From positions 1-64,000 of the forward strand of contig JALTZJ010000019.1 of assembly GCA_027046245.1 (NCBI GenBank): DNA of 64,000 bases. The letters run 5' to 3'. Numbering within the stretch: the first letter of the stretch is position 1; each line of letters begins with the position of its first letter. The stretch comes from Acidilobaceae archaeon. Lineage in GTDB: Archaea; Thermoproteota; Thermoprotei_A; Sulfolobales; Acidilobaceae. Positions 1 to 9,772 of the stretch are shown in pieces. Both the position numbers and the translations under genes were made by a program. Under the pieces are notes generated by a model, which was given only the letters and a program-made list of their open reading frames with translations, was not told the origin of the DNA and made no database searches.

Positions 1-163
1 CTGTCTTTGCGAGCTGGAGCCTGCTAAGCACCTCATTGAAATCAAAGCCCCCGCCCGGATCATCTAGCCCCACCCCGGCTGCGGGGGCAGCTTCTACCCC
101 TCCACTCCATGGATCGCTGGATCCCCTGAAGAAGCCCAGCCTCCTTAGAACATCAACTACCAC
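1..163 (-). CDS. 5' part of an unidentified CDS running off the left edge of the window
   Basis: Not in the ORF track. Minus-strand reading from a GTG at 163-161, just after a TGA, is open to the window edge: VVVDVLRRLGFFRGSSDPWSGGVEAAPAAGVGLDDPGGGFDFNEVLSRLQLAKT. Confidence 0.5.
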   Translation of the reverse strand, partial: MVVDVLRRLGFFRGSSDPWSGGVEAAPAAGVGLDDPGGGFDFNEVLSRLQLAKT

Positions 164-439
164 TCAGCCGCACCCCCGAAGAGAACTGTTATAGAGGGGG
201 TAGGGGTAGGAGGGGGCAGGCAGGGTGCTATCACGCAAACTACCCACGTATTACGGTTAAGCCGTGGAGGCACCCCAGTAAACCCGTGCACACTTATTCA
301 AGCTTCCCCCGATCAATGGTGACAGTTGCACGCCTTGCAGAGAGCCCCTCTCCCCAGGGATTCATCCTTATAATATGTATCCCGTGGATCGCCGGGGGTA
401 ACGGTTTAAACGTGTCTCGGTTTTATTGGTGGGCTTGCG

Positions 440-1753
440 GTGGTAGGTGGTGGCTGCGCGCCAAACGCTAGAGTAGTAGTTGTCAAGGTTGGGGGTAGCG
501 TGCTTAACCGGGGGAGCGATTATTTCGCCGCCGCGGAGGCGGCCCTCGCCAGGGCTCCCCCGGGTAGCCTTGTCCTCGTTGTCTCCGCTATGCGGGGCGT
601 GACCGATCTCCTCATAGAGGCTTCCCACGGCGACTTGGAGGCGTTAAACGCAGCATGCTATAGGATGATAGACGCTGCTCTCGAGGTTGGAGGCAAGGAG
701 CTAGCTGGGGAGGCCGCGGAGCGATGCAGCGAGAAGAGGGGCCTTGCCGGCTCCCGTGATCCCTACGGTGCTGCCAGGCTCGTAGCCCTAGGCGAGGAGG
801 TCAGCAGCTTAGTGCTGAGGGGGGCCCTCTCCCAGCTCGGTGTAGAGGCTGCGAGTCTTATGGGCGGCGATGCGGGGATCTCAGCTGAGGGTGACCCCTT
901 TGATGCCGCCGTGGATATGAGTGCTACTAGCGTCGCTGTCCAGGGTCGCTTGAAGCCCTTGCTTGAGCGCGGTGTTGTGCCTGTTGTTGCTGGCTATACA
1001 GGCGTTGACCTTGAGGGGAGGCTGGTCCTGCTTGGGAGGGGCGGTAGCGATGTGAGCGCCGTGGTCCTCGGCTCGGCGCTTAGGGCCGACAGGGTTGTCA
1101 TGCTCACTGAGGCTGGAGGCCTGCTCACGGGTGATCCGAGGCTTGTGAAGTCGCCTAGGCTCCTTGAGAGGGTGAGTCTGTGGGAGGCATTGGAGGCTGC
1201 CAGGCTGGGCCTGAGGAAGTTCCACCCGAGGACATTCGACTACGTCACTCAAGGGCTTAGCCTCGAGGTTTCAGGGGTTTCCAGTCCCCGCGGCACTATT
1301 ATCGATGATAGGGACTCTGGAAGGCCTGTCAAGATGGTGGTTGTTAACCGTGGCTTCACCCTGCTAGAGCTGGCGGGGCTCAAAGAGTCTCTCGACGCCT
1401 TAGCCGCGAGACTGGCTGGCAGCGGCTATCGCGTGGCAGCTCTTGAGGCCCCTCCGGGTGGCGGCAGCGCTCTCCTAGCTGTTGAGGGCCCCTGGGAGGG
1501 CCTCGTAGAGGCTACAAGGCAAGCCGCAGCTAGGGTGAAGGCCTTCCCGGGCCTTGCTAGCGTTGCCCTAGTAGGCTATGGTGCTGGCAGGCCTGCCGCT
1601 TTGAAGGCGGCCCTTGACGCTGCAGGCGGCTCGGAGCCGCTAGCGGTTTTCAGGGGAGCCTATAGCCTGGGCCTGTTGGTCCCCGATGAGGGGGCTGTAG
1701 AGCTTGCTAGGAGTCTCCACGAGTCGCTGGTGGTGAGCGGGCCGTGGCGGTGA
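440..1753 (+). CDS. lysC: aspartate kinase
   Basis: N-terminal VVKVGGSVL, LGRGGSDVSAV, LTGDPR; C-terminal ACT-like region; overlaps asd downstream; GTG start. Confidence 0.88.
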   Translation: MVGGGCAPNARVVVVKVGGSVLNRGSDYFAAAEAALARAPPGSLVLVVSAMRGVTDLLIEASHGDLEALNAACYRMIDAALEVGGKELAGEAAERCSEKRGLAGSRDPYGAARLVALGEEVSSLVLRGALSQLGVEAASLMGGDAGISAEGDPFDAAVDMSATSVAVQGRLKPLLERGVVPVVAGYTGVDLEGRLVLLGRGGSDVSAVVLGSALRADRVVMLTEAGGLLTGDPRLVKSPRLLERVSLWEALEAARLGLRKFHPRTFDYVTQGLSLEVSGVSSPRGTIIDDRDSGRPVKMVVVNRGFTLLELAGLKESLDALAARLAGSGYRVAALEAPPGGGSALLAVEGPWEGLVEATRQAAARVKAFPGLASVALVGYGAGRPAALKAALDAAGGSEPLAVFRGAYSLGLLVPDEGAVELARSLHESLVVSGPWR

Positions 1754-2802
1754 AGGCGGCTATACTGGGGGCTACTGGCGTCGTCGGCCAGAGGTTCGTC
1801 CAGCTCCTAGACGGTCATCCCTGGATCAAGGTAGAGGTGCTCGCGGGTAGGAGCAGCGCTGGGAAGCTGTACTCCGAGGCCACTAAGTGGGTGCTTGAAT
1901 CACCCATGCCTGGCTGGGCCGCTGGCATTACAGTGGAGCCTGTTGACCCGGAGGCGATAGCTGAGAGGGTCGACGTTGTGTTCAGCGCTTTGCCGAGGAG
2001 CGTGGCTGCACCTATAGAGGATGCCCTAGCTAGGAGGGGCGTGGTGGTGGCTAGCAACGCTGGCGCTATGAGGCTCGACCCTGACGTGCCCCTACTAAAC
2101 GGGGAGGTCAATTGGGAGCATGTGAAGCTGGTAGACGTTCAGAGAAGTAATAGAGGATACGAGGGGGCTATACTGAAGAACCCCAACTGTACAACCGCTG
2201 TCTTGACCCTATTCCTGAAGCCGCTGCTAGAGGAGTACGGCATGAAGCGCGTCCTTGTAACGACTATGCAGGCCATAACGGGAGCCGGCCTCAGGGGGCT
2301 ACCAGCAGCCATGATAATGGACAATGTTATACCGTATATTGAGGGTGAGGAGGGCAAGGTTAAGACCGAGTCCCTAAAGATCCTTGGACGCCTAGTCGAT
2401 GGTAGAGTAGAGCCTGCAGACATAGCTGTAGAGGCGACCACTACTAGGGTGCCAGTGATAGACGGCCACACAGAGGTGGTATACGTGGAGCTCGAGAGGA
2501 GGCCCGGCAGCATAGAGGAGGTAGGAGAGGTCCTCGCCTCGTGGAGGAGTATGCCTCAGGAGGCGAAGCTACCCACGGCGCCGGAGAAACCGCTAGTCGT
2601 CCGCTGGGAGCCCGACAGGCCCCAGCCAAGGCTGGACAGGCTAGAAGGCCGGGGTATGAGCGTGGTTGTGGGACGCCTAGATTGGGCCAGGAACCTAGGA
2701 GATAACTGGATACGCGCAGTAATACTGGGCCACAACACCGTGAGGGGCGCTGCGGGTGCTGCTATACTAGCCTATGAGGTCTACCGTGCACTCTACTCCT
2801 AA
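1744..2802 (+). CDS. asd: aspartate-semialdehyde dehydrogenase
   Basis: AILGATGVVGQRFVQLL, SNAGAMRLDPDVPLLNGEVN, KNPNCTTAVL, QAITGAG motifs; overlaps lysC. Confidence 0.93.
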   Translation: MAVKAAILGATGVVGQRFVQLLDGHPWIKVEVLAGRSSAGKLYSEATKWVLESPMPGWAAGITVEPVDPEAIAERVDVVFSALPRSVAAPIEDALARRGVVVASNAGAMRLDPDVPLLNGEVNWEHVKLVDVQRSNRGYEGAILKNPNCTTAVLTLFLKPLLEEYGMKRVLVTTMQAITGAGLRGLPAAMIMDNVIPYIEGEEGKVKTESLKILGRLVDGRVEPADIAVEATTTRVPVIDGHTEVVYVELERRPGSIEEVGEVLASWRSMPQEAKLPTAPEKPLVVRWEPDRPQPRLDRLEGRGMSVVVGRLDWARNLGDNWIRAVILGHNTVRGAAGAAILAYEVYRALYS

Positions 2803-3616
2803 GCCCCTCAACCATAGGATTAGACGGGGATCAATGGATTTACCTCCCCCGGCGCCATCTCTCCTTCTGGAGGCGCTGACTGTCATGGGTGAGGCCGTCC
2901 TCAAGCTTTACAGTATACTGGCAGACGCCGCTGGCAGAAGAGAGATTAGAGTGCCCTGCCTGGAGGGAGAGAAGCTTAGATCCCTCATAGAGAGGGCTGC
3001 CAGCGAGGCTCCAGGTCTAGGGGAGGCCTTGAACGTCATAGAGTGGAGCATTTACGGTCTTACGAGCAGTGGTGAGAGGGTGGAGCTAGATGATAAGGCC
3101 CCCTGCGGGGAGATACACCTAGTGCCTCCCCCTAGCGGCGGCTCTAGACTGGTTAAGGCCAGGCTCCTCGACGAGGACGAGACTGTCGATATCGCCTCTG
3201 TAGTCGCGGAGGCTGGCGGTGTGTCCAGTGATACAGGGGCTGTAGCTGTATTCGTAGGGATAGTTAAGGGTCTGAACTCCGGCGTGGTCGTAGAGAAGCT
3301 GTACTACGATGCTGCAAGGGGCGTCGCGGAGAGGGTCATAGAGGCTATCTTAAGGGAGGAGGCTGAGCGGCACGACCTCAGAGCCGCTATAGTACTACAC
3401 TACACCGGCAACAGGTATCCCGGTGACGTGACCTTCATAGCCGTGGTCTCAGGTAGAGGCAGAAGGAATGTGTTCCCGGCGCTTGAAGCAGTGGTAGAGC
3501 GGGTGAAACGCGAGGCTCCCATATGGAAAGTAGAGTACAGGGCCGACGGGAGCAAGGCCTACATACTGGGCGACAGGGTAGTTAAGCTTGAGGCTGCAGG
3601 CGGGGAGGTGAGGTAG
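2774..3616 (+). CDS. MoaD-MoaE fusion (molybdopterin synthase, both subunits in one chain); true start probably ATG near 2886
   Basis: N-terminal ubiquitin-like MoaD region (LKLYSILADAAGRREIRV...), then MoaE region (GAVAVFVGIVKG...YYDAARGVAERVIEAI...HYTGNRYPGDVTFIAVVSGRGRRNVFPALEAVVERVKREAPIWKVEY). Confidence 0.8.
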   Translation: MRSTVHSTPKPLNHRIRRGSMDLPPPAPSLLLEALTVMGEAVLKLYSILADAAGRREIRVPCLEGEKLRSLIERAASEAPGLGEALNVIEWSIYGLTSSGERVELDDKAPCGEIHLVPPPSGGSRLVKARLLDEDETVDIASVVAEAGGVSSDTGAVAVFVGIVKGLNSGVVVEKLYYDAARGVAERVIEAILREEAERHDLRAAIVLHYTGNRYPGDVTFIAVVSGRGRRNVFPALEAVVERVKREAPIWKVEYRADGSKAYILGDRVVKLEAAGGEVR

Positions 3617-3702
3617 GGACGAGTCAGGCTAGATGGAAGCTCCTAGAGGGCCCGCTAGGGGGCAAGTTCCCCTGGAGCAACTGCCTCCTAGTAGAGGCCC
3701 CT

Positions 3703-4590
3703 ATGGCTACCCTACTAGTGGATACGGGCTGCGGCGACGCCCTCGAAAGGGTTGTCGATAAGGTAGATGCAGTGCTCTACACCCACTTCCACCCAGACCA
3801 CATAACTGGCTACAGGATCCTCGCAGGGAGGAAGATCAGGGTCTATGCTCCTGCCGGCGAGGAGGCGTACCAGAGCCTCGAGGATCTGGCCCGGCGCTTC
3901 GCCCCCGAGATAAAGGACCTATGGATAGGCTTCGCCAGGAGCCTCATGGGGCTCGAAGCGCCCCCCAAGGCTGACGAGTACTATGACCCGGGAGATGATG
4001 TTTGCTTCCGAGGCCTCTGCATTAAGACCATCCCAGCCCCAGGCCATCTTAGGACCCACACCCTCATAGAGCCAGACAGTGAGGCGATACACCTAGTCGA
4101 CATCGACTTGTCGGGATTCGGCCCCTGGTATGCGAACCCGGAGGCCGACCCGCACCAGTTCCTAGAGGACATCCTATTCGTTGCTAGAGGCGAGTGGAGC
4201 ACCTACACCAGCGCCCATAAACCTGGCGTCTACGAGGGAGGCGAAGCTCGAGCCAGGCTAGCAAGGTTCGCCCTCAGAATACCTGAGGCCATGGAGGCCA
4301 CCCTTGCAGCGTTACCCCTAGAGGGTGAGGCCTCCCCATGGTACCTCACAGGTAAAGGGATAATCTATAGGCGCTACATAGACGGGTTCGAGAATGTAAT
4401 GGCATATTTCGAGGCGAACATGATAGCAAAGCTACTCCCCTGGCTAGCAGAGCTTGGCTGCGCAGCCAGAGGCAGAAGGGGCTGGAAGGCTCTAAAGGAG
4501 CCTGGCGAGTGTGGAGGCCTAGAAAGGCTAAGGGGCCGGATAGAGGAGGAGATCCTAGGAGGAGCCCCGGGGCACTCCTTAAAACCCTGA
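3703..4590 (+). CDS. metallo-beta-lactamase fold hydrolase; N-terminus probably extends upstream of 3703
   Basis: LLVDTGCGD, YTHFHPDHITGY, APGHLRTH, HLVDIDLSGFGPWY. Confidence 0.82.
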   Translation: MATLLVDTGCGDALERVVDKVDAVLYTHFHPDHITGYRILAGRKIRVYAPAGEEAYQSLEDLARRFAPEIKDLWIGFARSLMGLEAPPKADEYYDPGDDVCFRGLCIKTIPAPGHLRTHTLIEPDSEAIHLVDIDLSGFGPWYANPEADPHQFLEDILFVARGEWSTYTSAHKPGVYEGGEARARLARFALRIPEAMEATLAALPLEGEASPWYLTGKGIIYRRYIDGFENVMAYFEANMIAKLLPWLAELGCAARGRRGWKALKEPGECGGLERLRGRIEEEILGGAPGHSLKP

Positions 4591-4677
4591 GAGGCAAACC
4601 CCCAGGTAAACTAGACTTAGACGTGAAGCCCTCCCCCCAGGGAGAGTGAATAGGGTTCGCGGAGGTGGAGCCCCGGG

Positions 4678-4959
4678 TTGAGCCAGCTTAGCCAGCTGCT
4701 CCCAAGGATAAACGAGGCTCTCGAGAAGTTTAATGACTGGGTGCTCGGCGACCTCGAGGCCAGCCTTGAGAGCATCAGAGGAGACAAGATAGTGGTGTTC
4801 ATAAAGCAGGTGTGCGCCTGCAGCCTCGATTTCAGTATTCAGGAGGAGCTTGAGGCCGCCTTCAAGGATGCGGGCTTAAACGTTAAGATAGATAAGGTGG
4901 ACTTCGACGCTGCTAGAGTCGGCTATGTGGCTTATGGCCGCATATTAGGGGTTGAGTAG
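4678..4959 (+). CDS. hypothetical protein (93 aa)
   Basis: ORF with TTG start; coding-like composition; no family recognised. Confidence 0.5.
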   Translation: MSQLSQLLPRINEALEKFNDWVLGDLEASLESIRGDKIVVFIKQVCACSLDFSIQEELEAAFKDAGLNVKIDKVDFDAARVGYVAYGRILGVE

Positions 4960-5847
4960 GGCCGCTACCTTGTTTATCGCTGAGCATAGCCTCCACGGCG
5001 GGGGCGCCGTGTAGTCCGGGTCCCAGTGGGGCTGTGGCACCGCGGAGAACCCGTGTATTGCTGCTTCTATGCACAGGTTTAGGGCGTCGAGCTCCCCCTC
5101 AACAGGATCGACTATGACGACTTCGACTCCCGAGGAAGCCGTTTTTTCTAGAGCCGAGAGAGCGCTGAGGGTCTCCTCGGGACTCTGCGGCTCCGGGTGC
5201 TCGTTGCTCCAGACGCTCCAAAGTTCCTCCCTGTATACCACGTCTATGCAGCTGCCGATATTGTAGGGGCTTTCAAGTAGCTCGTATCCCCCGCCTATAT
5301 TTACGGCTATCACAGCGTTTGGATGCTCTTCCTTGATTTTCTCTGCTAGCCAGCATACTAGCTCAGCCATTTCGCCTGCAGCATCTACCCCCTCAGGGGG
5401 CTCCACGTATTCGTAGGCATCCACATTGTCAAGATATACGCCGTCTACCCCGGCGGCGGCTACCCTGAGCGCCTCCGAGAGGAGGATCCGGCGCCACTCG
5501 TCGCTCCAGAAGGCTACGAGCCACTCTCCCTCATACTCTGAGGGCCCCAAGATTATCTCGCTACCCTCTAGTTCACTCCAGTAGCCTCGCCACTCCTCTG
5601 CATAACCCGCATTAACATAGCCAAGCACAGCCTCCGCCTCGAGACTCTGAAGCGCCTCCCTAGGGACGCCGTCCACCTCTACTACAGCTATCCTCCACGG
5701 GGCCGCGAGTGCCGCCTCCCAGTTCCACTCGCCAAGGCAGTAACACGACTCTAAGGGGCCCTTCACTGCGAGAATCAACAACGCCACTATGACTAGCGTG
5801 ATCACGGGGACGAGGAACAGAGCTACTCTCCTCAACCAGAGCACCAA
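4945..5847 (-). CDS. TM1410/GH114-like putative glycoside hydrolase, N-terminal membrane anchor
   Basis: N-terminal hydrophobic segment; VLGYVNAGYAEEWRGYW, GVDGVYLDNVDAYEY, ALNLCIEAAIHGFSAVPQ pattern of TIM-barrel TM1410/GH114 proteins. Confidence 0.62.
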   Translation of the reverse strand: MVLWLRRVALFLVPVITLVIVALLILAVKGPLESCYCLGEWNWEAALAAPWRIAVVEVDGVPREALQSLEAEAVLGYVNAGYAEEWRGYWSELEGSEIILGPSEYEGEWLVAFWSDEWRRILLSEALRVAAAGVDGVYLDNVDAYEYVEPPEGVDAAGEMAELVCWLAEKIKEEHPNAVIAVNIGGGYELLESPYNIGSCIDVVYREELWSVWSNEHPEPQSPEETLSALSALEKTASSGVEVVIVDPVEGELDALNLCIEAAIHGFSAVPQPHWDPDYTAPPPWRLCSAINKVAALLNP

Positions 5848-5951
5848 TAGTACCAGGGGCGTAAGCTCTACCCCGTTAAGTCACTTACCCCTCCCCTCTC
5901 CTCCGAGCCTTTAATCCGCAGATTGCCCGGGGGGTGAGGGGTTTACGGGGT

Positions 5952-7163
5952 TTAATGCTTTGCCTGGGCGTAGGCCCTCGCTATCTCGTCTACGCAGGCG
6001 CCGTGACCCGTGGCTGCTAACTGCTTAAGGGCCTCTGCTAGGCTCCTAGCCATCTTCTTAGTGTAACTCTTCATAGCTATCCTTAGGGCTTCCTCGGGAT
6101 TCATGCCCCTCGCTATATTCTTCTCTGCTAGGGCTAGCTCCCTCTCCATTATGATGCTCGCTGTGTTCATTATACTCCTTAATGCGTCCTCGACGGGTAA
6201 CACGTGTAGCCTCTCCTCTAGCTTGCCCAGCTCCTCCCTCAGGATCTCCTCCGCTTTGGGAACCCATTTCCTCCTCTGCTCGAGGCTCCTCCTGGCTTCT
6301 TCCTCGACGTCATTCATCAAGAATACCTTGCCTGGGATCCTTTCGGTTACAGGTGGCAGGCTTATGTCCACGAATAGCGCCGGGCTCTTCTCCGTTATGC
6401 CCCTAGGGAAGAGCTTTCCTCCTCCCAGGCTCACGGCCGCTATTACTAGGTCGCTTTCAAGCGCGAGCTTGGGAGCCTCCTCTAGGGGGACTGCGTCGCC
6501 TTGGCAACCAGCCTCCTCTAGGGCCTCCATAGCCCTGCCTAGAGTCCTATTAGCTATGGTTAGCCTAGCCGGGCTCCACTTGCTGCAGAGGACTTTGAGG
6601 GCACTCCTAGCGGCTTGACCCGCACCCACGACTAGAACGCTGCGACCGTCCAGGCCTCCTAGTAGCCTTGATGCGAGCTGCACTGCAGCCGCTGGGTAAC
6701 CTACCGCGCCCTCCCCCAGGCCTGTCTCCCTCCTAACCCTCCTCCCCGCTGCTACAGCCCTATGGAAGACCTCGTCTAGGAGCCTGCTAGTCAATCCGCC
6801 CTCCTTCGCCTTGAGCCAGGAGTCCCTAACCTGTACTACTACCTCGTGATCGCCCAGGATAGCGGAGTCCAGGCCTGCGGCTACCCTGAAGAGGTGCCAG
6901 GCAGCTGACCTCCCGCGGAGTAGCCTCGGCTCCACCCCGCTCTTCTCCTTGAGCCACGAGGCCGCCACCTCGACGCCGGTCCCCCGAGGATCGTCAAGGT
7001 ATATCTCGAAGCGGTTGCAGGTGGCTACGACTACTATCCCCTCGCCGGCGCCAGCCAACTCGTCGAGAGCTTTATCAGCTAGCCTTTCAAGGCCTTCAAG
7101 AACCTCTTTCCCAGCGTCCCTATACGTCACCACTACGGCGGCTAGCCTGGAGAGAGGCTCCAA
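5952..7163 (-). CDS. hemA: glutamyl-tRNA reductase
   Basis: VVATCNRFEIYLD, LDSAILGDHEVVVQVRDSW, VLVVGAGQAARSALKVL, IANRTLGRA motifs. Confidence 0.92.
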   Translation of the reverse strand: MEPLSRLAAVVVTYRDAGKEVLEGLERLADKALDELAGAGEGIVVVATCNRFEIYLDDPRGTGVEVAASWLKEKSGVEPRLLRGRSAAWHLFRVAAGLDSAILGDHEVVVQVRDSWLKAKEGGLTSRLLDEVFHRAVAAGRRVRRETGLGEGAVGYPAAAVQLASRLLGGLDGRSVLVVGAGQAARSALKVLCSKWSPARLTIANRTLGRAMEALEEAGCQGDAVPLEEAPKLALESDLVIAAVSLGGGKLFPRGITEKSPALFVDISLPPVTERIPGKVFLMNDVEEEARRSLEQRRKWVPKAEEILREELGKLEERLHVLPVEDALRSIMNTASIIMERELALAEKNIARGMNPEEALRIAMKSYTKKMARSLAEALKQLAATGHGACVDEIARAYAQAKH

Positions 7164-7334
7164 GGCTTTAGGAGCACCCCGGGAAATAGAAGTCTAGTCA
7201 ACCCACGGTTGAGACCACATGCAACTATCTACACCAACAACGTACCGCCAAGTATATACACACTCCTAGCCAGGCACCCTTCCCCGGCCCTATCTCGAGC
7301 CTCCTAGCCTATCTATGCCTTGTAGCAGAGCTTC

Positions 7335-7937
7335 TCAGCTAGAAGCTATGCCCCACTCTAGGAGAGCGGCGTGTATCATCTCGGCCGCCACTCCAGCGAT
7401 GACGACGGCTATTATCCTGGATAGCCCCTTTATCCCCGTCATCCCGAGGACTCCGTGGAGCCTCCTAGCGGCAGCTAGTACAATGGCGACCGTGGCTAGG
7501 GATAGGAGGAATGCCGCCGCAAGCACCAGTTTATCCATGAGTGCTGAGAGGTGTATGAGCAGGGTCATAGTGCCTGGCCCAAACATCATGGGTACCGCCA
7601 GGGGTACTACCCCCACCTCGCCCTCCTCTACACTTCTAACCCTGTGGGCTCCAGTCAGCATGTCAACGCTGATCACCAGAAGGAGTATTCCTCCTCCGAG
7701 GCTGAGCCCGGCTAGGCTTATTCCTAGAACCCCTAGGATAGCCTCGCCTGTGAATGAGACTAGGGCGCCTAGTACTGCTACCAGGGCGACGCTCCGCATC
7801 GCTACTCTTCTGGCCTCTACCTCGGGGAGGCCCTCCGTCACTGTCAGGTAGACGCTAGCAGCTGTGAAGGGATTCATTATAGACAGTATCCTGACGTAGG
7901 CGTCTATAATGTCCAGGCCTTCCTGCAATCCCAGCAA
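7335..7937 (-). CDS. MarC family integral membrane protein
   Basis: IMNPFTAASVYL...VPLAVPMMFGPGTMTLLI...GMTGIKGLSRIIAVVIAGVAAEMI; multiple TM segments. Confidence 0.78.
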   Translation of the reverse strand: MLGLQEGLDIIDAYVRILSIMNPFTAASVYLTVTEGLPEVEARRVAMRSVALVAVLGALVSFTGEAILGVLGISLAGLSLGGGILLLVISVDMLTGAHRVRSVEEGEVGVVPLAVPMMFGPGTMTLLIHLSALMDKLVLAAAFLLSLATVAIVLAAARRLHGVLGMTGIKGLSRIIAVVIAGVAAEMIHAALLEWGIASS

Positions 7938-8068
7938 TCACCCCCACATCAGATAACGCTCTACTAGGCGTGTCGTGTACACTGGGACAAGTGATAGTAG
8001 GCTGGGAAGAGAGATAAGGTGGCGACTCTCAAATCGTATGGTATACAAGGCTTCTCTTCTAGTGGGGG

Positions 8069-9733
8069 TTGAGGGTAGTGGCTTTACCTCGCTCGTCGAG
8101 CGTCAGGGAGCCCGATGTGCTGGTGGTGGGCGCTGGCCATAACGGGCTAACTGCCGCCGTGTACCTGGCGCTTAGGGGGTTAAAGGTTGAGGTAGTCGAG
8201 GCTACTGATAGGATTGGCGGCCTCGCTGCCAACTACGAGCCGTGGCCCGGGTTCAAGGCGCCTCTGGGAGCTTACGTGCTGGGCCTCTACCCTAGATGGC
8301 TCCTTGAGCGTCTAGGCGTGTGGGACAAGTTGAGGCTGCTGCGCAGACCTGTCGGCATGACGGTCCTCCTAGGCGGTGGTAAAGCCGTAACTGTTTACAG
8401 TGACTCTAAGAGAACTGCCAGGATATTTAGGGGGTTTAGCGAGGCTGATGCCAGGGCTTATCTTGAATGGGACAGGCTCTGGAGCATAGCTACTTCAATC
8501 CTGAGAGGCCTTTACGAGAACGAGCCCCTACCCGTAAATGAGATCGTGGAGACACTCTACCGCTTGCAGGGGGTGCCGCTGCTAGGAGACAGGGTTAAGC
8601 GGGTACTCGAGGACGCTGCCTGGGCGTTGACTGCCTCCGCTGGTAGACTGCTCGAGGAGTGGTTTGAGAGTTGGGAGGCCAGGACGGCCCTAGCAGAGGA
8701 CGCGCTAGTGGGGGAACTCGTCGACGCGTACCATCCAGGTACTGGGCTGGTATTGGCCCACCACTACCTAGGCGCCGCCACTGGGAGGGCGGGCGAGTGG
8801 GTTAACGTTGCAGGCGGCATGGGCGCGCTTAGCGAGGCTCTAGCCGCCAGGCTACGAGGGCTAGACGGGGTAGTGAGGTTAGGCTGCCCTGTTACCATGC
8901 TGACCCGCTCTGGGAGAGGCTTAGAGGTTCATGCGGCTTGCGGCGTCTACAGGCCCAGGCTAGGCGTCATATTCACTGGGAGCGTTAAGCAGCTGCCCAC
9001 CACGGCAGCTGATCTCCTCGAGAAACGTGTCAGGCGGGGAATAGAGTCTCTAGACTCTCGGGGTGCTAGTGCTAAGCTTGTAATAGCCTCTAGGAAGCCC
9101 CCACTGCCTAGAGCCGGAGTCGATGTCGTAGAGGCTCTTCAGAGTAGCATGGTCGTGCTTAGAGGCCTTGAACACGCTTCCCGGGCCCTAGGTGAGGCCC
9201 TCCATAGGGGCGTGAGTAGCGAGCCCTGGCTCTCCGTTAACGTCGTCTCAGCCGCCGACCCCTCCCTAGCCCCTGAAGGATGGAGCCTCACCAGCGTGTT
9301 CCTCCAGTATGCAGCCGGCGGAGCCGTAGGTAGCGGGGCCGAGTGGCGTGAGAGGGTTCTTGACGCTGCTAGAAGCGTCATGGACGATGAGTTTAGCCTC
9401 GACTGGGATGATGCTAGAGTAGATGTACTGACGCCTGGCCGCTACGAGAGCGAGATGCTAGTGCCCGGCGGCCACATATTCCATATAGCCATGAAGCCGG
9501 ACCAGATCTACGGCTTCCGCCCCCTACCAGGAAGCCAGGGCCCCCGACTACCCGGCTGCGGCGAGCCCCTCTACCTAGGAGGAGCCAGCGCTCACCCCGG
9601 CGGAGGAGTCTCAGGTCTCCCGGGGCTCTTAGCAGCTGAGAGGCTCCTAGCCGATAGAGGGTTAGCGAAGCCTAGGAGGGTTAACCTGAGAAGCCTGGCG
9701 CTGGCAGCACTCCGAGGCTCAGGCCTCATTTAA
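8069..9733 (+). CDS. FAD-dependent oxidoreductase, phytoene desaturase / retinol-dehydrogenase-like
   Basis: VLVVGAGHNGLTAAVYLALRGLKVEVVEATDRIGGLA dinucleotide motif; C-terminal LYLGGASAHPGGGVSGLPGLLAAE. Confidence 0.82.
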   Translation: MRVVALPRSSSVREPDVLVVGAGHNGLTAAVYLALRGLKVEVVEATDRIGGLAANYEPWPGFKAPLGAYVLGLYPRWLLERLGVWDKLRLLRRPVGMTVLLGGGKAVTVYSDSKRTARIFRGFSEADARAYLEWDRLWSIATSILRGLYENEPLPVNEIVETLYRLQGVPLLGDRVKRVLEDAAWALTASAGRLLEEWFESWEARTALAEDALVGELVDAYHPGTGLVLAHHYLGAATGRAGEWVNVAGGMGALSEALAARLRGLDGVVRLGCPVTMLTRSGRGLEVHAACGVYRPRLGVIFTGSVKQLPTTAADLLEKRVRRGIESLDSRGASAKLVIASRKPPLPRAGVDVVEALQSSMVVLRGLEHASRALGEALHRGVSSEPWLSVNVVSAADPSLAPEGWSLTSVFLQYAAGGAVGSGAEWRERVLDAARSVMDDEFSLDWDDARVDVLTPGRYESEMLVPGGHIFHIAMKPDQIYGFRPLPGSQGPRLPGCGEPLYLGGASAHPGGGVSGLPGLLAAERLLADRGLAKPRRVNLRSLALAALRGSGLI

Positions 9734-9772
9734 TCATGAATAGAGGGAGAATCCCCTGTGTTCCCCCTCCTT

